Origin: Acidobacteriota bacterium
Lineage (GTDB): Bacteria > Acidobacteriota > Terriglobia > Acidiferrales > UBA7541
Reading direction: 5' to 3'
Assembly (NCBI GenBank): GCA_003131705.1
Contig: PKUY01000087.1
Location: 1 to 5,856, forward strand
DNA: 5,856 bases
Shown here: positions 5,281 through 5,856 of the stretch, piece after piece
Position numbering within the stretch: the stretch's first letter is position 1
Layout: each line of letters opens with the position of its first letter
Notes under the pieces: model-generated
What the model was told of the DNA's origin: nothing
What the model saw: only the letters and a program-made list of their open reading frames with translations
Databases searched by the model: none
Program-made: the position numbers and the translations under genes

Positions 5281-5856
5281 TTAGTACATCCCGCCCATAC
5301 CGCCGCCACCTGGCATTCCGCCACCGCCGCCTGCCGCAGCCTTCTTGTCATCTTCCTTAATGTCGGCAATCAGTGCTTCGGTTGTCAGCATCAGGCCGGC
5401 GATAGAAGCGGCATTCTGCAGTGCGAGACGCGTGACTTTGGCCGGGTCGATGACTCCCGCTTTCACCAGGTCGCCGAACTCGCCCGTCTCGGCGTTGAAG
5501 CCGAAGTTGTCGTCCTTCGACTCGCGGATGCGACCGACGATTACAGCGCCTTCATGTCCGGCGTTCTGCGCGATCTGTCGCATGGGCTCTTCGAGGGCGC
5601 GCTTCACGATGTTGACGCCAATGGCCTCGTCATCCTGAAGTTTGAGCTTGTCGAGAACTGCGATGCAACGGACCAGGGCCACGCCGCCGCCGGGGACGAT
5701 ACCTTCCTCGACCGCTGCGCGTGTTGCGTGCATGGCATCTTCGACGCGAGCCTTCTTTTCCTTCAGCTCCATCTCCGTTGCTGCACCCACCTTGATCACC
5801 GCCACGCCGCCAACCAGCTTGGCTAGGCGCTCTTGCAGCTTCTCGCGGTCGTAGTC
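5281..5856 (-). CDS. groL: Chaperonin GroEL (60 kDa), C-terminal part
   Basis: The last 191 residues of GroEL, the ATP-driven ring chaperone that folds proteins together with GroES in the cytoplasm; the 5' part lies beyond the right edge. The visible part begins [20 protein letters not shown], matching E. coli GroEL from about residue 359. So it covers the end of the apical domain, the second intermediate segment and the C-terminal equatorial domain. The ATP-hydrolysing aspartate (Asp398 in E. coli) is present as VED at fragment residue 40, followed by [37 protein letters not shown] is the conserved equatorial helix. The tail is a Gly/Met repeat ending GGMGGMY, the flexible end that projects into the cavity. 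No frame damage is seen. It converges on the MFS gene and shares its terminator. Confidence 0.98.
   Translation of the reverse strand, partial: DYDREKLQERLAKLVGGVAVIKVGAATEMELKEKKARVEDAMHATRAAVEEGIVPGGGVALVRCIAVLDKLKLQDDEAIGVNIVKRALEEPMRQIAQNAGHEGAVIVGRIRESKDDNFGFNAETGEFGDLVKAGVIDPAKVTRLALQNAASIAGLMLTTEALIADIKEDDKKAAAGGGGGMPGGGGMGGMY

Noticed and set aside
5251..5826. Plus-strand 191-codon open frame opposite groEL
   Set aside because: Antisense shadow of a highly conserved gene, a common artefact at groEL loci.

Overview
This window looks like a chromosomal segment from a moderately GC-rich free-living bacterium, most plausibly an acidobacterium (Acidobacteriota). That placement is an inference from three things: the GroEL tail ending in Gly/Met repeats and MGGMY, the short Pit transporter paired with a PhoU-like DUF47 protein, and the general look of the proteins. 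No rRNA or other phylogenetic marker is complete here, so it should be held loosely. There is no sign of phage, insertion sequence, CRISPR array, tRNA or rRNA.

Layout. (1) Positions 1-1827, minus strand: a phosphate-uptake operon transcribed right to left. It holds a DUF47/PhoU-like Pit accessory protein (1201-1827), a Pit-family inorganic phosphate transporter (75-1145), and, 15 bases further on, the first 19 codons of a probable ribB-type gene (1-59). In front of the operon is a direct repeat of TGTAACATT with an 11-bp period (1869-1888), lying 10 bp upstream of a plausible -10. This is the geometry of a PhoB/PhoP box and suggests phosphate-responsive control. (2) Positions 2031-2798, plus strand: a TSUP (TauE/SafE/YfcA-like) membrane exporter, divergent from the phosphate operon and starting with GTG. 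(3) Positions 2799-3375: 577 bases with no conventional-size gene. The minus strand here carries an apparent decayed C-terminus of a SulP-type anion transporter STAS domain (2857-3021). It also carries a 23-residue hydrophobic mini-protein with a strong Shine-Dalgarno sequence (3110-3181). (4) Positions 3376-5143, plus strand: a secreted SnoaL/DUF4440-like (NTF2 fold) protein followed 34 bases later by a 12-TM MFS transporter resembling the anion:cation symporter group. (5) Positions 5144-5856: a bidirectional intrinsic terminator (5214-5252) separates the MFS gene from a convergent, partial groEL (C-terminal 191 residues).

How the parts fit. The DUF47 and Pit pair is a well-known functional unit for low-affinity metal-phosphate uptake, and the Pho-box-like repeat gives it a regulatory story. 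The other genes are mostly separate transcription units. No new multi-gene system is evident. The observations most worth a second look are the Pho-box-like repeat, the tiny membrane protein and the SulP remnant beside a TSUP exporter.
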